DNA of 64,000 nucleotides from Caccoplasma_A sp045587545 (GCA_045587545.1 JAZNCN010000021.1:1-64000), one strand, 5' to 3'. Positions 52,737 to 63,122 are shown, numbered from the stretch's first letter. Numbers and translations are program-made. The notes: generated by a model not told the origin, from the sequence alone.

Positions 52737-54545
52737 TTACAAGTTATCCAAATCTATTGATATTCCGTCTGGCAATTCAAGGTTTATCTTCATATTTAAT
52801 TTTTGATATTTTGATATTGCGCCTTGATCCGGGAAATATGCATTAACCCTCCAGTTAATTCTGTCAATAAGTTTCATTTGACCATCTTTGATTTCTCTAA
52901 ATTCTATTCTCATACTGGTTTGTGCCGGCACAACATCATCAGTAATTCCTATAGATTTTGACGCACTTATCTTTTTAGGAATGATAACTTCTATTCCATC
53001 TAATTTTTCGCCATTCACATCACAAAGTTCTGCAAAAATCTCCATCTCTGCAGGGAAGCCGTTTTTTATAATAGCATTTGCAAAAATAGATTTTGCCGAA
53101 ATTGTCTCAAACACATCGGTATTCAAATCTAATGTTGAGTCATTGTATTGGATTTTAGATCCGGCGTTTAAGAAGAATGGCACATTTAAGTTATATTTTA
53201 TATCAAGATCATAGGGCTCTCCCAAAAAGAAATCATGTTCCTCGCTTGGATCGTTATATCCTTCACCTATGACATCAATAGAGTATGGTATTTTCTCTGT
53301 TAGTTTACCTAAATTTTCACTCCTTACAAAATCATACCCATTTGTACTTAATTCTGCTATCTCATGACATGCCACATACTCATAAAAAGTACTTGGACCA
53401 TATACATCATGGTCATCACCATGAATAGACATCTCTTCTACACTTATAATAACTTGCTGCCCGTTATCATCACAGATATAGTTTCCGTCTTTATCTTTGG
53501 GATATAATTTTATATTTGCCGAAGCAGACATTGGCAATGTTGTTTTTATCTCAATAGGCAAATATGGATTGTACAACGACAACGATGTGTTTTCATCTGT
53601 TAAAAATGATGGCAACGAATTTATATATATTGTTTCAGATGTTTCATTAACCTTCAAGTCAACTTTTCCGAATGCCTCATCTACATCTGCCTCCGGGATA
53701 TATAAAGTCGGAACAACTTTAAAAGACATTGTAGTTTCAGCACTTGCGGTCTTCAATGACAACGATATATCACCTTTTACCTCTACCTTATCATTAAACA
53801 CAACTTTATTGCTACCATTCAGCATGTTTGATTCAGAATGTACTCCTTTTATGCCAACCTTGAATTTCAATTTAGATGTTTCAATTTCTCCACTAATAAT
53901 GATCTCATTATTGTTTTGGTTGGTTTTAACATTAATGGTTGATGGTACTTTTATATTATTCTTATCAATTATAAGATCAGCAGGAAAAACTATCTTGTAA
54001 TTATCAAAAACAACCCTCTTTAGTTCTACTGCACTACTTCCTTCACATATAACAGATAATGTTATCTCTGACAACCACTCTGAATGAACAAAAACTGAAT
54101 CAATTGATTTTACCCTTGAATCAACAGTTCCTGATTCAATATTTAAGTCTGCTTCATAATTGGTAATTTCTTGCGGTAAATCAACCCTATACTCAGCTGG
54201 CCCATACATAGGAATCTTTTTTGAATAAGATTTTATAGTTCCGAAATCAAGGTTTTGAACAGGAACATGAAACTTAGGAATTACATCAACATCTGTTATA
54301 AGATGCCCTTCTGTTGTTGTAACTTCATACAAACCTTGATTGTTTACATAAATATCATCTTCTGATGATAGCAATTTTTCAAAAGCCATATCACCTGTAT
54401 TCAACAATGGGAAACCAACACCATTCTCAAACAGATGAATATCGCCAGATACATTATCCATATCAAATCTTTCATCAACACAAGATGATAAAAATAATGC
54501 GATATAGATAAACCCCAACAAATTAAGTAATCTACACTTCCTCAT
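52737..54545 (-). CDS. Lipoprotein of unknown function, paralog A
   Basis: The 602-residue protein has a lipobox ending at Cys22 (LFLSSC), then a head shared with the protein at 54715 (FDMDNVSGDIHLFENGV, LLNTGDMAFEKLLSSEDDIY). The mature part is beta-rich with no recognised domain. Shared blocks recur to the end, such as NPYLPIEIKTTLPMSASANI, KDGNYICDDNG and the C-terminal INLELPDGISIDLDNL. It has its own promoter at 54591-54621, and the DUF5723 barrel gene follows it. Confidence 0.75.
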   Translation of the reverse strand: MRKCRLLNLLGFIYIALFLSSCVDERFDMDNVSGDIHLFENGVGFPLLNTGDMAFEKLLSSEDDIYVNNQGLYEVTTTEGHLITDVDVIPKFHVPVQNLDFGTIKSYSKKIPMYGPAEYRVDLPQEITNYEADLNIESGTVDSRVKSIDSVFVHSEWLSEITLSVICEGSSAVELKRVVFDNYKIVFPADLIIDKNNIKVPSTINVKTNQNNNEIIISGEIETSKLKFKVGIKGVHSESNMLNGSNKVVFNDKVEVKGDISLSLKTASAETTMSFKVVPTLYIPEADVDEAFGKVDLKVNETSETIYINSLPSFLTDENTSLSLYNPYLPIEIKTTLPMSASANIKLYPKDKDGNYICDDNGQQVIISVEEMSIHGDDHDVYGPSTFYEYVACHEIAELSTNGYDFVRSENLGKLTEKIPYSIDVIGEGYNDPSEEHDFFLGEPYDLDIKYNLNVPFFLNAGSKIQYNDSTLDLNTDVFETISAKSIFANAIIKNGFPAEMEIFAELCDVNGEKLDGIEVIIPKKISASKSIGITDDVVPAQTSMRIEFREIKDGQMKLIDRINWRVNAYFPDQGAISKYQKLNMKINLELPDGISIDLDNL

Positions 54546-54590
54546 TTATTTAATTTTTAAAAAATATTCACAATATATCTATTCTTGTAG

Positions 54591-54621
54591 CAAAATTAAG
54601 ACATAAATGGATACTTTCAAA
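54591..54621 (-). promoter_or_regulatory. Promoter of lipoprotein paralog A and the DUF5723 gene
   Basis: On the minus strand TTTG (54618-54621), 19 bases, and TAATTTTG (54591-54598) match the Bacteroidetes consensus fully. The rest of 54622-54714 is AT-rich with no clear terminator. Confidence 0.7.
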
Positions 54622-54714
54622 ATATTTTTTTGCATTTTTTAAGAAGTTTAGCAAAAAGTGCAAATATAGTCAGCATAAAGTTTTATAAATAAACTTTTTA
54701 TCAATTTATATATT

Positions 54715-56508
54715 TTATAGATTCTCAAAATCCAGCCTGATTCCTTTTGGTAATTCAAGATTTATTTTCATGTTTATAAAATGCTCTTTTTCAACATCTG
54801 CCTTTTCGGGGAATAGCACATTTATTTTCCAATCAATCTTATCAATAAGTTTCAATTTGCCGTCCAAAGACTCTTTAAGTTCTATTCTTATATTTGTCTC
54901 ATCTTTTGCCCTTATCGCATTATCAGGAATTAATACTCCTACTCCATTACCATTTAATTTATTCCCTTCTTTATCATATAAATCTAAATCAAATGTCATA
55001 TTTGCAAGAAAATCATTCTTTATTACAGCATCAACAAATAGTGACGTTAATGATATTGATTTGAATATATCTGATATATCTTCATTTAAATCTGTTGTTG
55101 ACTCTTTATATTCTATTTTTGAACCAGCATCTAAAGAAAAAGGCACATGAATGCGATAATTTATATCAATATTAAACTCTTCATCAAAGTAAAATTCTTG
55201 AATATCTGAAGCATCACTCTCTCCCGCTGCAACGATTTCAATAGATGTCGGTATTTTTGCACATACCTTATCAAGATTCACACATTCAACATATTTAAAT
55301 CCATTATTATCATAATATCCTATTTTTTTGCAAGCTACATATTCATAAAAATTAGAAGAGAGACCATCGTCATGATTATCGCCAGGTATAGACAAATCAT
55401 TAATTGACACCTCAACTCTTTCTCCATTATCATATATATAATTACCTTCTGCATCTTTAGGATACATCTTTATATTGGATTTTACGCTCATGGGAACCGT
55501 ACTTGTTACATAGAGCGGCATATAAGGGTTACTCAATTTTAACACTGTTCCTCCTGAGGTTATAAACGATGGTAAAGAGCCTATTTTTACTTCATCTTGC
55601 ATAATCTCAACATCAACTTTTATTCTACCCTTTCCTTCATCTATTTTCACCTCGGGTATAAACAATGTCGGTTTTACCTTAAATGTTTGGTCCATTGAAC
55701 TTCCGGAACTCACAACCTCTAATGAAATATTTCCGTCAAGTTCAACTTTTTCAGAGAGAACTACTTTTCTGTCGGTATTTATCAGATTTTCACCTCCTCC
55801 ATCAACTCCTCTAATTTTAACCCCAAACTCCAATATATCTCCATCAACTCTTCCATTGAGAGTTATTTCGTTATTAGGATTGATTGTATAACTAATCCCC
55901 TCTGCAACATTAACAATGTTATCAATAATCAATTTCTTAGGAAACTTTAATTTATAGTTATCAAACGTCATTCCTTTAACCTTTATTTTCCCTGACAGAG
56001 GTCGCTCTTTTTCATCTACAACAGATAGTGTTATTTTAGACACCCAATCACTATGAGTTGCTACAGAATAAACTTCAATTACCCTTTCGTCTAATTTTTC
56101 TGTTTCTATATTTACTCTCGCTTCATAGCTCGTAATCTCTTTGTCTAAAGGAATCGTTTTACCACTAAATCCGTTTATGGTTGCAGTATATGATTTTATA
56201 ACCCCAAAATTGGGTTGTTGTTCCGAAATTGATATTTTAGGTATTTTATCAATATGTGTATGAAAATTCTTCTCTTCTGAATAAAATTCATAGACACCCT
56301 CCTCATTCAATCTTATATCATTTTCAGAAGATATAAGTTTTTCAAATCTTAAATCCCCTGTACGCAACAAGGGAATACTCACTCCATTTTCAAACAAGTG
56401 CATATCATTGGAGATATTATCCAAATCATATCTTTTATCAATACATGAAGATAAAAATAATATTATATAGGTAATTACTAATAAAATATGCATTCGATTT
56501 TTTTTCAT
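54715..56508 (-). CDS. Lipoprotein of unknown function, paralog B
   Basis: The 597-residue protein parallels paralog A along its whole length: lipobox at Cys22, LDNISNDMHLFENGV, LLRTGDLRFEKLISSENDI, NPYMPLYVTSTVPMSVKSNI, and the C-terminal INLELPKGIRLDFENL. The two clearly arose by tandem duplication and have diverged widely. No domain is recognised. A minus-strand -7 element TACTTTTG lies at 56552-56559, without a clear -33 element. It is divergent from the large barrel gene. Confidence 0.75.
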   Translation of the reverse strand: MKKNRMHILLVITYIILFLSSCIDKRYDLDNISNDMHLFENGVSIPLLRTGDLRFEKLISSENDIRLNEEGVYEFYSEEKNFHTHIDKIPKISISEQQPNFGVIKSYTATINGFSGKTIPLDKEITSYEARVNIETEKLDERVIEVYSVATHSDWVSKITLSVVDEKERPLSGKIKVKGMTFDNYKLKFPKKLIIDNIVNVAEGISYTINPNNEITLNGRVDGDILEFGVKIRGVDGGGENLINTDRKVVLSEKVELDGNISLEVVSSGSSMDQTFKVKPTLFIPEVKIDEGKGRIKVDVEIMQDEVKIGSLPSFITSGGTVLKLSNPYMPLYVTSTVPMSVKSNIKMYPKDAEGNYIYDNGERVEVSINDLSIPGDNHDDGLSSNFYEYVACKKIGYYDNNGFKYVECVNLDKVCAKIPTSIEIVAAGESDASDIQEFYFDEEFNIDINYRIHVPFSLDAGSKIEYKESTTDLNEDISDIFKSISLTSLFVDAVIKNDFLANMTFDLDLYDKEGNKLNGNGVGVLIPDNAIRAKDETNIRIELKESLDGKLKLIDKIDWKINVLFPEKADVEKEHFINMKINLELPKGIRLDFENL

Positions 56509-56665
56509 CTATTTTTAATTTTAGGTGTTTGCGACATTAATATCCCTAATGCAAAAGTAGTATATAAAAATATTCTATAAATATATATATTACATTTTTT
56601 TTAAATATAAAAAAGTCAATTTAAACCTTTATCGGGTTTTGGCGTCTAATTGATAAACTTGGTTT

Positions 56666-59479
56666 ATGAGAAATAAAAAACATATATTACTTTTATTATT
56701 ATTATTTATTTTCAACTCACTAATATTCTCTCAGGTAAATAACTATACAGTTTTAGGAGTTGTCAAAGATGAAACAGGCATACCATTACCTCATTTAGGA
56801 GTAAGAATATTAAACAGCCAAGATAGTTCATTAGTAAGAGGTTCTACCTCTTCAGACAAGGGCCGATTTATAATAAGAAATCTGTCGCAAGGGCACTACA
56901 TCGTATCTTTATCATATATGGGATACAATACTACTTACAAAAACATATCACTATACCCCGGAAATGAATATATAAACTTAGGCACAATAACCATGCTGCC
57001 AACTGATGTTATGTTGAGCGAAGCTGTGGTTATGGGCAAAACGCCCGATGTTGTTGCAAAAGAGGACACTCTTGAATTTAATGCATCGGCATATAAGACA
57101 CAACCTAATGCGGTAGTTGAGGATATGATTAAAAAGATGCCCGGAATTGAAATTGGAGAGGACGGAAAGATAACTGCAAATGGTAAAGAGATAACAAAAA
57201 TATTGGTTGATGGTGAGGAATTTTTCTCAGACGATCCTAAAGTAGCAACAAAGAATTTACCTGCCAATATGGTTGAAAAGCTCCAGGTAATTGACCGAAA
57301 GTCTGATGAAGCAAGATTTTCAGGTGTTGATGATGGAGAAGACGAGACAGTTATAAACTTAACCGTAAAAAAAGGAATGAAGAATGGTTGGTTTGGCAAC
57401 TTTCAAGCAGGAGGTGCCACTGATGCCCGCTATGAAGCAATGCTTATGGCAAATCACTTTAAAGATCAAAACCAATTAACTATTATTGCCGGTGCTAATA
57501 ATACAAACAATATGGGGGCTGCAGATTTAGGTGCAACCATGTTTTCAGGAAGTTCAAGAAGAGGAAGGGGAGGCTGGGGCCCTATACAAGGAGAAAACAC
57601 ATCGGCAGTAGCCGGACTTAACTTCAATGCGGGAAAGAGCGACAGATTTAGAGGCGGAGGCGATGTTAAGTATGCATTCAGTGATTTAGATTTGAAGGAA
57701 ATAAGTGAGCGACAAAACTTCATATCGTCAGATAGTACAACTCATGACAACTCTTATAAGGTAAATAGGAATAAGAGCCATAACATTGAGATGAATTATC
57801 GTCTTTTATGGAAACCTGATGATTATACTCAAATTGAATTTAGACCTCGCTTTGGGTTTAACCATTCAGATATGAAAAATAATAGCATTTCTCGCTCATA
57901 TGGGACAAACTCTCTTTATCCCGAATGGGGTAATGATACTATAACAACAGGTTCTTTAAACTCATTCAGTAAAGCTAATGGATTTAATATTAACGGACGA
58001 TTAAGTATAAGCAGGTTATTAAAAGGTAAAGAGGGACGACAAATAAGTTTAAGCTTTTCGTATGGATATAACGATAGTAGAGAAAACGGTTACAGCTACA
58101 ATAATACAAGTTATTTCAAAAGCGGTGTAATTGAAGGTATAAATCTGAAAGACAATAACAGAACGTGGGGAGGTAATTATGGAATAAGAGCTTCGTATAT
58201 TGAACCTATAAACAAACACACTACATGGTCTGTTTCATATCATTACAGATACAGCTATACTTATGCCGACAAATTCTCTTACAATATTGACGAAAACGAT
58301 ATCATCGGAAACTTAAACAGTGAATATAGTAATAGTTTCAGAAATAATTTCCAACGTCATCGTGCAAGCACTGCTTTTAATGGGACATACGACAAAATGT
58401 CATATAATGTAGGTATTGATTTTGAGCCTTCTAAATCGGTTTCAAAGAACTTAATTGATTCTAGTAGAGATATTGACGGTAAAATGCAATATAACTTCTC
58501 TCCATTCTTGAGATATAAATATGCTATTAGCAAAAGCGATAATATAAGAATAGATTATAGAGGAAGAACTCAGCAACCTTCTATATCGCAATTACAACCA
58601 AGTCAAAGCATATCTGACCCTCTACGTCGAACTGAAGGAAATCCAAACCTTAAGCCTTCATACGATAACTCGTTACGTCTTAGATATAATAGTTATAATG
58701 CAGAGAAACAGCGTTCTATTATGACGATGTTAAATGCCAACTATGTTATGAATAGCATTGTAAATGCTACTTTTTACAACGAAGAGGGCATTCAAATAAC
58801 CAAACCTGTAAATGAAAACGGAGTGTGGAGTATATGGGGTATGATTATAACCAATATGCCTTTTAAAAATAAAAAATTCTCATTTAACAACCACACAAGT
58901 TTAAGTTGCAATAGACAAATAGGATATTCAAATGCCTTACGTAACACCTCAATGAATTATAGTGTAAGAGAGAGACTTGAGTTTGTATATGGAGATACTT
59001 TCGGTGATATTAGATTAAGTGGAAACGGAGCTTTTCAAAGGACAAAGAACTCTATTCAAAACACAAATAATCAAAATACATTTGATTATGGGGCTAAATT
59101 TGCAACAACACTTTACATTCCCGGCGATATAACGTTTACCACTGATATAAATTATAATGGTAAGGCGGGATATACCGAAGGTTATGACAAACAATCATGG
59201 ATATGGAATGCTCAGCTCTCTTGGAATTTTTTAAAGCAGAAACAAGCATCGCTCATAGTCAGGGCATACGATATTCTTAACCAACATAATAATATAAGCC
59301 GTACCGTTACCGGAAACTATATTCAAGACGTTGAGACAAATAGTGTCGGACGGTATGTTATGTTCTCTTTTGCATACCGATTTAATTCGTTCTCTAAACG
59401 AAGTGAGGCAACTCCCCAAATTGATATGAATACAAGAAGAGGCCCTCACGGTAATTACGGAGGACCTCCCAGGTTCTAA
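56666..59479 (+). CDS. Large outer-membrane beta-barrel protein (TonB-receptor-like, PF14905 type)
   Basis: The 937-residue protein has a signal peptide (1-22) and a carboxypeptidase-regulatory-like domain (about 26-110; TVLGVVKDETGIPLPHLGVRI). A plug-like region follows (about 130-235; KILVDGEEFFSDDPKVATKNLPANMVEKLQVIDR), then a long barrel ending near 910 with RYVMFSFAYRFNS. A Gly/Arg-rich insert (GSSRRGRGGWGP) lies near 295, and the tail GPHGNYGGPPRF extends past the last strand. This is the barrel family related to SusC-type transporters; the ligand is unknown. No SusD partner is adjacent. Confidence 0.88.
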   Translation: MRNKKHILLLLLLFIFNSLIFSQVNNYTVLGVVKDETGIPLPHLGVRILNSQDSSLVRGSTSSDKGRFIIRNLSQGHYIVSLSYMGYNTTYKNISLYPGNEYINLGTITMLPTDVMLSEAVVMGKTPDVVAKEDTLEFNASAYKTQPNAVVEDMIKKMPGIEIGEDGKITANGKEITKILVDGEEFFSDDPKVATKNLPANMVEKLQVIDRKSDEARFSGVDDGEDETVINLTVKKGMKNGWFGNFQAGGATDARYEAMLMANHFKDQNQLTIIAGANNTNNMGAADLGATMFSGSSRRGRGGWGPIQGENTSAVAGLNFNAGKSDRFRGGGDVKYAFSDLDLKEISERQNFISSDSTTHDNSYKVNRNKSHNIEMNYRLLWKPDDYTQIEFRPRFGFNHSDMKNNSISRSYGTNSLYPEWGNDTITTGSLNSFSKANGFNINGRLSISRLLKGKEGRQISLSFSYGYNDSRENGYSYNNTSYFKSGVIEGINLKDNNRTWGGNYGIRASYIEPINKHTTWSVSYHYRYSYTYADKFSYNIDENDIIGNLNSEYSNSFRNNFQRHRASTAFNGTYDKMSYNVGIDFEPSKSVSKNLIDSSRDIDGKMQYNFSPFLRYKYAISKSDNIRIDYRGRTQQPSISQLQPSQSISDPLRRTEGNPNLKPSYDNSLRLRYNSYNAEKQRSIMTMLNANYVMNSIVNATFYNEEGIQITKPVNENGVWSIWGMIITNMPFKNKKFSFNNHTSLSCNRQIGYSNALRNTSMNYSVRERLEFVYGDTFGDIRLSGNGAFQRTKNSIQNTNNQNTFDYGAKFATTLYIPGDITFTTDINYNGKAGYTEGYDKQSWIWNAQLSWNFLKQKQASLIVRAYDILNQHNNISRTVTGNYIQDVETNSVGRYVMFSFAYRFNSFSKRSEATPQIDMNTRRGPHGNYGGPPRF

Positions 59480-59500
59480 ATTAATCTTACTTAATTATGG

Positions 59501-60700
59501 TTACAGAGCCGATACAATCTCCTCTGTATCTTTTGCTATCATCAATTCCTCATCTGTTGGTATTACAACAACTTTGACAGCCGAATTATCTGATGATATA
59601 ACAACCTCTTCTCCTCGTGAGTTGTTTTTTTCATCATCAATCTTTATTCCAAGATATGATAATCGTTCGCAAATGTTTTTACGTGTTGATATTTGGTTTT
59701 CGCCTACACCTCCCGTAAACACTATTATATCAACACCGTTTAACGCTGCAGTATATGCTCCTATATATTTAGCTATACGATAGTGATACATATCTAATGC
59801 AAGTTTTGCTTGTTCGTTACCCTCTTTTATTGCGGCATCTATTTCTCGCATATCAGAAGATACTTCCGAAACACCCATAACTCCGCTCTTCTTGTTTATC
59901 AAATTTGATAACTGCTCGGGGCTCAAGCCCTCTTTCTCCATTATATATATTAAAGCTCCGGCATCAACATCTCCTACGCGAGTTCCCATAACAAGACCTT
60001 CAACCGGTGTAAGTCCCATAGAGGTGTCTATTGATTTACCATCTTTTATTGCTGTAATTGAACCACCATTTCCTATATGGCATGTTATAATACGTTGTTT
60101 TGCAACATCTACTCCTAAGAATTCACAAACTCTTTTTGATACATATCGATGACTTGTTCCATGGAATCCATAACGTCTTACTCCATATTTTTTATATAGG
60201 TCGTATGGTAGCGCATACATATATGCATATGAAGGTATTGTTTGATGAAATGCAGTATCAAATACTCCTACTTGTGGGACATTGGGTAAAATTGATTCAA
60301 CAGCTTCAATTCCCTTCATATTTGCAGGATTGTGCAATGGAGCAATATCAAAGCACTCTCTAATTTTATCTTTTACCTCTTCGGTAATCAATACCGAACT
60401 GTTAAATTTCTCTCCTCCATGTACTATACGATGACCTACAGCTCCTATCTCCTCAAGAGACTTTATACAGCCATACTCCTCGCCTACAAGTGTATTCAAG
60501 ATAAAATCTATACCTGCAGTATGCTCCGGAATATCTTTTTCAAGTACTACTTTCTCTCCCGAAGGAAGTGTTATCTTCAAAAATGAACCTTTTAAGCCTA
60601 TTTTCTCAATTCCTCCTTGAGCCTCAACCGAATGATCTTCTGTGTTAAATAGTTTGTATTTGATTGAAGAGGAACCACAATTTAAAACTAAAACTTTCAT
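59501..60700 (-). CDS. ackA: Acetate kinase
   Basis: AckA makes ATP from acetyl phosphate, producing acetate. The 399 residues are the standard length, with NCGSSSIKYKLFN at the start, GHRIVHGGEKF near 88, FDTAFHQT and RRYGFHGTSHRYV in the middle, and FTGGVGEN near 325. It follows pta by 70 bases, and the two form the acetate pathway unit. Confidence 0.98.
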   Translation of the reverse strand: MKVLVLNCGSSSIKYKLFNTEDHSVEAQGGIEKIGLKGSFLKITLPSGEKVVLEKDIPEHTAGIDFILNTLVGEEYGCIKSLEEIGAVGHRIVHGGEKFNSSVLITEEVKDKIRECFDIAPLHNPANMKGIEAVESILPNVPQVGVFDTAFHQTIPSYAYMYALPYDLYKKYGVRRYGFHGTSHRYVSKRVCEFLGVDVAKQRIITCHIGNGGSITAIKDGKSIDTSMGLTPVEGLVMGTRVGDVDAGALIYIMEKEGLSPEQLSNLINKKSGVMGVSEVSSDMREIDAAIKEGNEQAKLALDMYHYRIAKYIGAYTAALNGVDIIVFTGGVGENQISTRKNICERLSYLGIKIDDEKNNSRGEEVVISSDNSAVKVVVIPTDEELMIAKDTEEIVSAL

Positions 60701-60719
60701 ATCGTAATATTTTTTACAC

Positions 60720-60752
60720 GAACAAAACCCACTACAAGAGTGAGTTTTGCTC
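60720..60752 (-). terminator. Hairpin between pta and ackA
   Basis: Arms 60720-60733 and 60739-60752 pair over 14 bases in the minus-strand RNA, with two G-U pairs that would be A-C mismatches on the other strand. No long U tract follows, so it may weaken or process read-through from pta to ackA, not end it. Confidence 0.5.
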
Positions 60753-60770
60753 TTATATTTTGTTGAACTA

Positions 60771-61790
60771 TTATTTATTTCGTGATGCTTTAAGTTGTAT
60801 TGATTGTACAGCAGCTACGGCAACTGTCAAATATATATCTTCGGCCGAGCAACCTCGAGAAAGATCGTTGATAGGAGCTGCTAATCCTTGAAGAATAGGT
60901 CCTATCGCTGTCGCACCTGCAAACCTTTGGACAAGTTTATATCCTATATTTCCAGCCTCAAGAGACGGGAATACTAATACATTTGCTTTGCCGGCGACAG
61001 GGCTGCCTGGAGCTTTTGCTACACCAACTTCAGGTACTATAGCTGCATCTAATTGCATCTCTCCATCAAGCATTAATTTAGGGCAACGCTCTTTTGCCAA
61101 CTTTGTAGCTTCTATTACCTTATCAATTCTTTCGTGCTTTGCACTTCCTTTGGTTGAGAAACTTAACATAGCAACTCGTGGTTCAAAACCTGCAAGAGCT
61201 TTTGTTGTTTCGGCTGTTGAGATAGCTATTTGAGCTAACTCTTCAGCTGTTGGATCTGGACATACTGCACAATCTGCAAATGTCATAACTCCATCTTCTC
61301 CCAAATTATTGTCTTTTAAAACCATAATAAACAAGCCCGAGACAACACTTACCCCAGGAGCTGTTTTTACAATCTGAAATGCTGGGCGCAATACACTACT
61401 TGTTGCATTGCATGCTCCTGCTATTTCTCCGTCAGCGTCTCCTTTTTTTATCATCAAAGGCGCTAAATATAAAGGATCTTCTGCCAACTTCATAGCCTGC
61501 TCCATTGTCATTCCTTTTGATTTGCGAAGTTCATAAAGGAAAGACGCATATTCCTCTTTCTTAGGGTTATTTATGGGATCTATAATAGTTGCTCCCGACA
61601 AATTTTCAAGACCTAACGCCTTTGCCTTGTCATTAATCTCCGCGGGATTTCCCATTATAATAATATCCGCAACTTTATTTGCCACCAATTTATCAGCAGC
61701 AATAAGAGTTCTCTCATCTCCTCCTTCAGGCAATATAATACGCTGAATATCAGCTTGAGCCTGCGATACGATTTTTGCTATTACGTCCAT
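60771..61790 (-). CDS. pta: Phosphate acetyltransferase
   Basis: Pta turns acetyl-CoA and phosphate into acetyl phosphate, the AckA substrate. The 339 residues fit the short catalytic form, with RIILPEGGDERTL near 16-29, the SVLRPAFQIVKTAPGVSVVSG stretch and the C-terminal LVFPSLEAGNIGYKLVQRFAGA. It is the first gene of pta-ackA. A 15-base palindrome at 61809-61823 lies just upstream of the ATG, and a -7 element TATTTTTG is at 61847-61854 (minus). Confidence 0.97.
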   Translation of the reverse strand: MDVIAKIVSQAQADIQRIILPEGGDERTLIAADKLVANKVADIIIMGNPAEINDKAKALGLENLSGATIIDPINNPKKEEYASFLYELRKSKGMTMEQAMKLAEDPLYLAPLMIKKGDADGEIAGACNATSSVLRPAFQIVKTAPGVSVVSGLFIMVLKDNNLGEDGVMTFADCAVCPDPTAEELAQIAISTAETTKALAGFEPRVAMLSFSTKGSAKHERIDKVIEATKLAKERCPKLMLDGEMQLDAAIVPEVGVAKAPGSPVAGKANVLVFPSLEAGNIGYKLVQRFAGATAIGPILQGLAAPINDLSRGCSAEDIYLTVAVAAVQSIQLKASRNK

Positions 61791-61808
61791 GATTTATTAT
61801 TTTATATG

Positions 61809-61823
61809 ACGAATTTAATTCGT
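61809..61823. promoter_or_regulatory. Palindrome upstream of pta
   Basis: ACGAATTTAATTCGT is a 7-1-7 palindrome between the presumed -7 element (61847-61854) and the pta ATG. A dimeric regulator could bind here, but no regulator is known for it. Confidence 0.35.
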
Positions 61824-61891
61824 TGGTAGTTTTTTGAATACAGATGCAAAAATACAAAAAATTGTAATATCAAGATAGCAAAACGCGATTT

Positions 61892-63115
61892 TTATAATGA
61901 TATTCTTTTCATTATCTTTAATGTTGCTCCGGTGTTGCAATTTATATATTCACCTGCTATAACTCCAGCCTTCTCTCGCGTTTCTTTGTCAGATAAATTT
62001 TGCATGATATTTTCAAATTCCTCTTTTGAAGATATTGTAAATGCGCCTCCAGATGCAATTAATTTTTTTGCCTCCTTAAACTTCTTAAAGTTTGGTCCAA
62101 ATATAACAGGAATACCATAAACGGCAGCCTCCGGAACATTATGTATTCCACTTCCAAAGCCTCCTCCAATATATGCTAAATCGCCATATCGATATATTGA
62201 TGACAGCAAACCGAAACAATCTACTATAAGACAATCGTATTCCGAAATATTTTTACCCTCTGCTTGAGAATAAAGCAATACAGGACGTTTAATTTTTAGC
62301 ATAAGATACTGCATGTGCGCATCATTTATCTCATGGGGAGCAATTATAAGTTTTAGTTCAGGGTGCGAATTAAAATAATCCATATAGATATCTTCATCTG
62401 CTTGCCACGAACTTCCTATAATCATTGTATATGAATCCTTTGAAAATTGCTCAAAAACAGGTAAATCCTTAAGCTGCGAGGCTATCTCAGCCACTCTGTC
62501 AAAACGAGTATCGCCAACGACAGATACATTTTCAACTCCTATTTTTGCCAAAAGTTTTTTTGAAGTCTCATCTTGCACAAAAAGATGTTCATAATTTTTT
62601 AGCATACCTCTAAATATAGAGCCATAGGGTTTGAAAAAAATCTGATTTTCTCTGAATATTGCTGATACTAAGTATGTAGGAATAGCTCTTTTATGTAATT
62701 CATTTAAGAAATTACCCCAAAACTCATATTTTATAAAAATAGCCATTTTAGGATTTACAACATCAAGGAAACGTCTGACATTTCCAGGCAAATCAAAGGG
62801 CAAATACGAAACTACGTCTGCCAACGGGTAATCTTTACGAACGGTATATCCTGATGGAGAAAAAAAGGTTAATAAAATTTTTTCTTGAGAATTTTTCTCT
62901 TTTATCTTTTCTATAATTGGACGTCCTTGCTCAAATTCGCCTAATGAAGATGAATGTATCCATATATATTTCTCTCCTTTTTCAATCTTTGACTCTAAAT
63001 CTGAAAAAAGTGTTTTATGCCCCTTAACCATAAGTTTTGCCTTTGGATTACGCGCAGACACCAATCTTACAATTTGCTTGTATAAATATATTCCTAAATT
63101 ATATATCAGATTCAT
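61892..63115 (-). CDS. waaA: 3-deoxy-D-manno-octulosonic acid transferase (Kdo transferase)
   Basis: WaaA adds Kdo to lipid A precursor on the inner side of the inner membrane. The 407 residues include an N-terminal anchor helix (1-20), the acceptor-domain region WIHSSSLGEFEQGRPI (catalytic-type Glu), VSAIFRENQIFFKPYG, and the C-terminal glycosyltransferase half with GGGFGSGIHNVPEAAVYGIPVIFGPN. It follows the outer-membrane-type gene by 7 bases. Confidence 0.95.
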   Translation of the reverse strand: MNLIYNLGIYLYKQIVRLVSARNPKAKLMVKGHKTLFSDLESKIEKGEKYIWIHSSSLGEFEQGRPIIEKIKEKNSQEKILLTFFSPSGYTVRKDYPLADVVSYLPFDLPGNVRRFLDVVNPKMAIFIKYEFWGNFLNELHKRAIPTYLVSAIFRENQIFFKPYGSIFRGMLKNYEHLFVQDETSKKLLAKIGVENVSVVGDTRFDRVAEIASQLKDLPVFEQFSKDSYTMIIGSSWQADEDIYMDYFNSHPELKLIIAPHEINDAHMQYLMLKIKRPVLLYSQAEGKNISEYDCLIVDCFGLLSSIYRYGDLAYIGGGFGSGIHNVPEAAVYGIPVIFGPNFKKFKEAKKLIASGGAFTISSKEEFENIMQNLSDKETREKAGVIAGEYINCNTGATLKIMKRISL

Positions 63116-63122
63116 ATTCTAT

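Noticed and set aside
53497..54000. 167-codon plus-strand frame inside lipoprotein paralog A
   Set aside because: It is a shadow of the real minus-strand gene, which has lipobox, paralog and promoter.
56654..56661. TAAACTTG just before the large barrel gene as a -7 element
   Set aside because: It lies 4 bases before the ATG, leaving no leader, and no -33 element has proper spacing.
56935..57399. 154-codon minus-strand frame inside the large barrel gene
   Set aside because: It opposes the conserved plug region of the real gene and has no start context.
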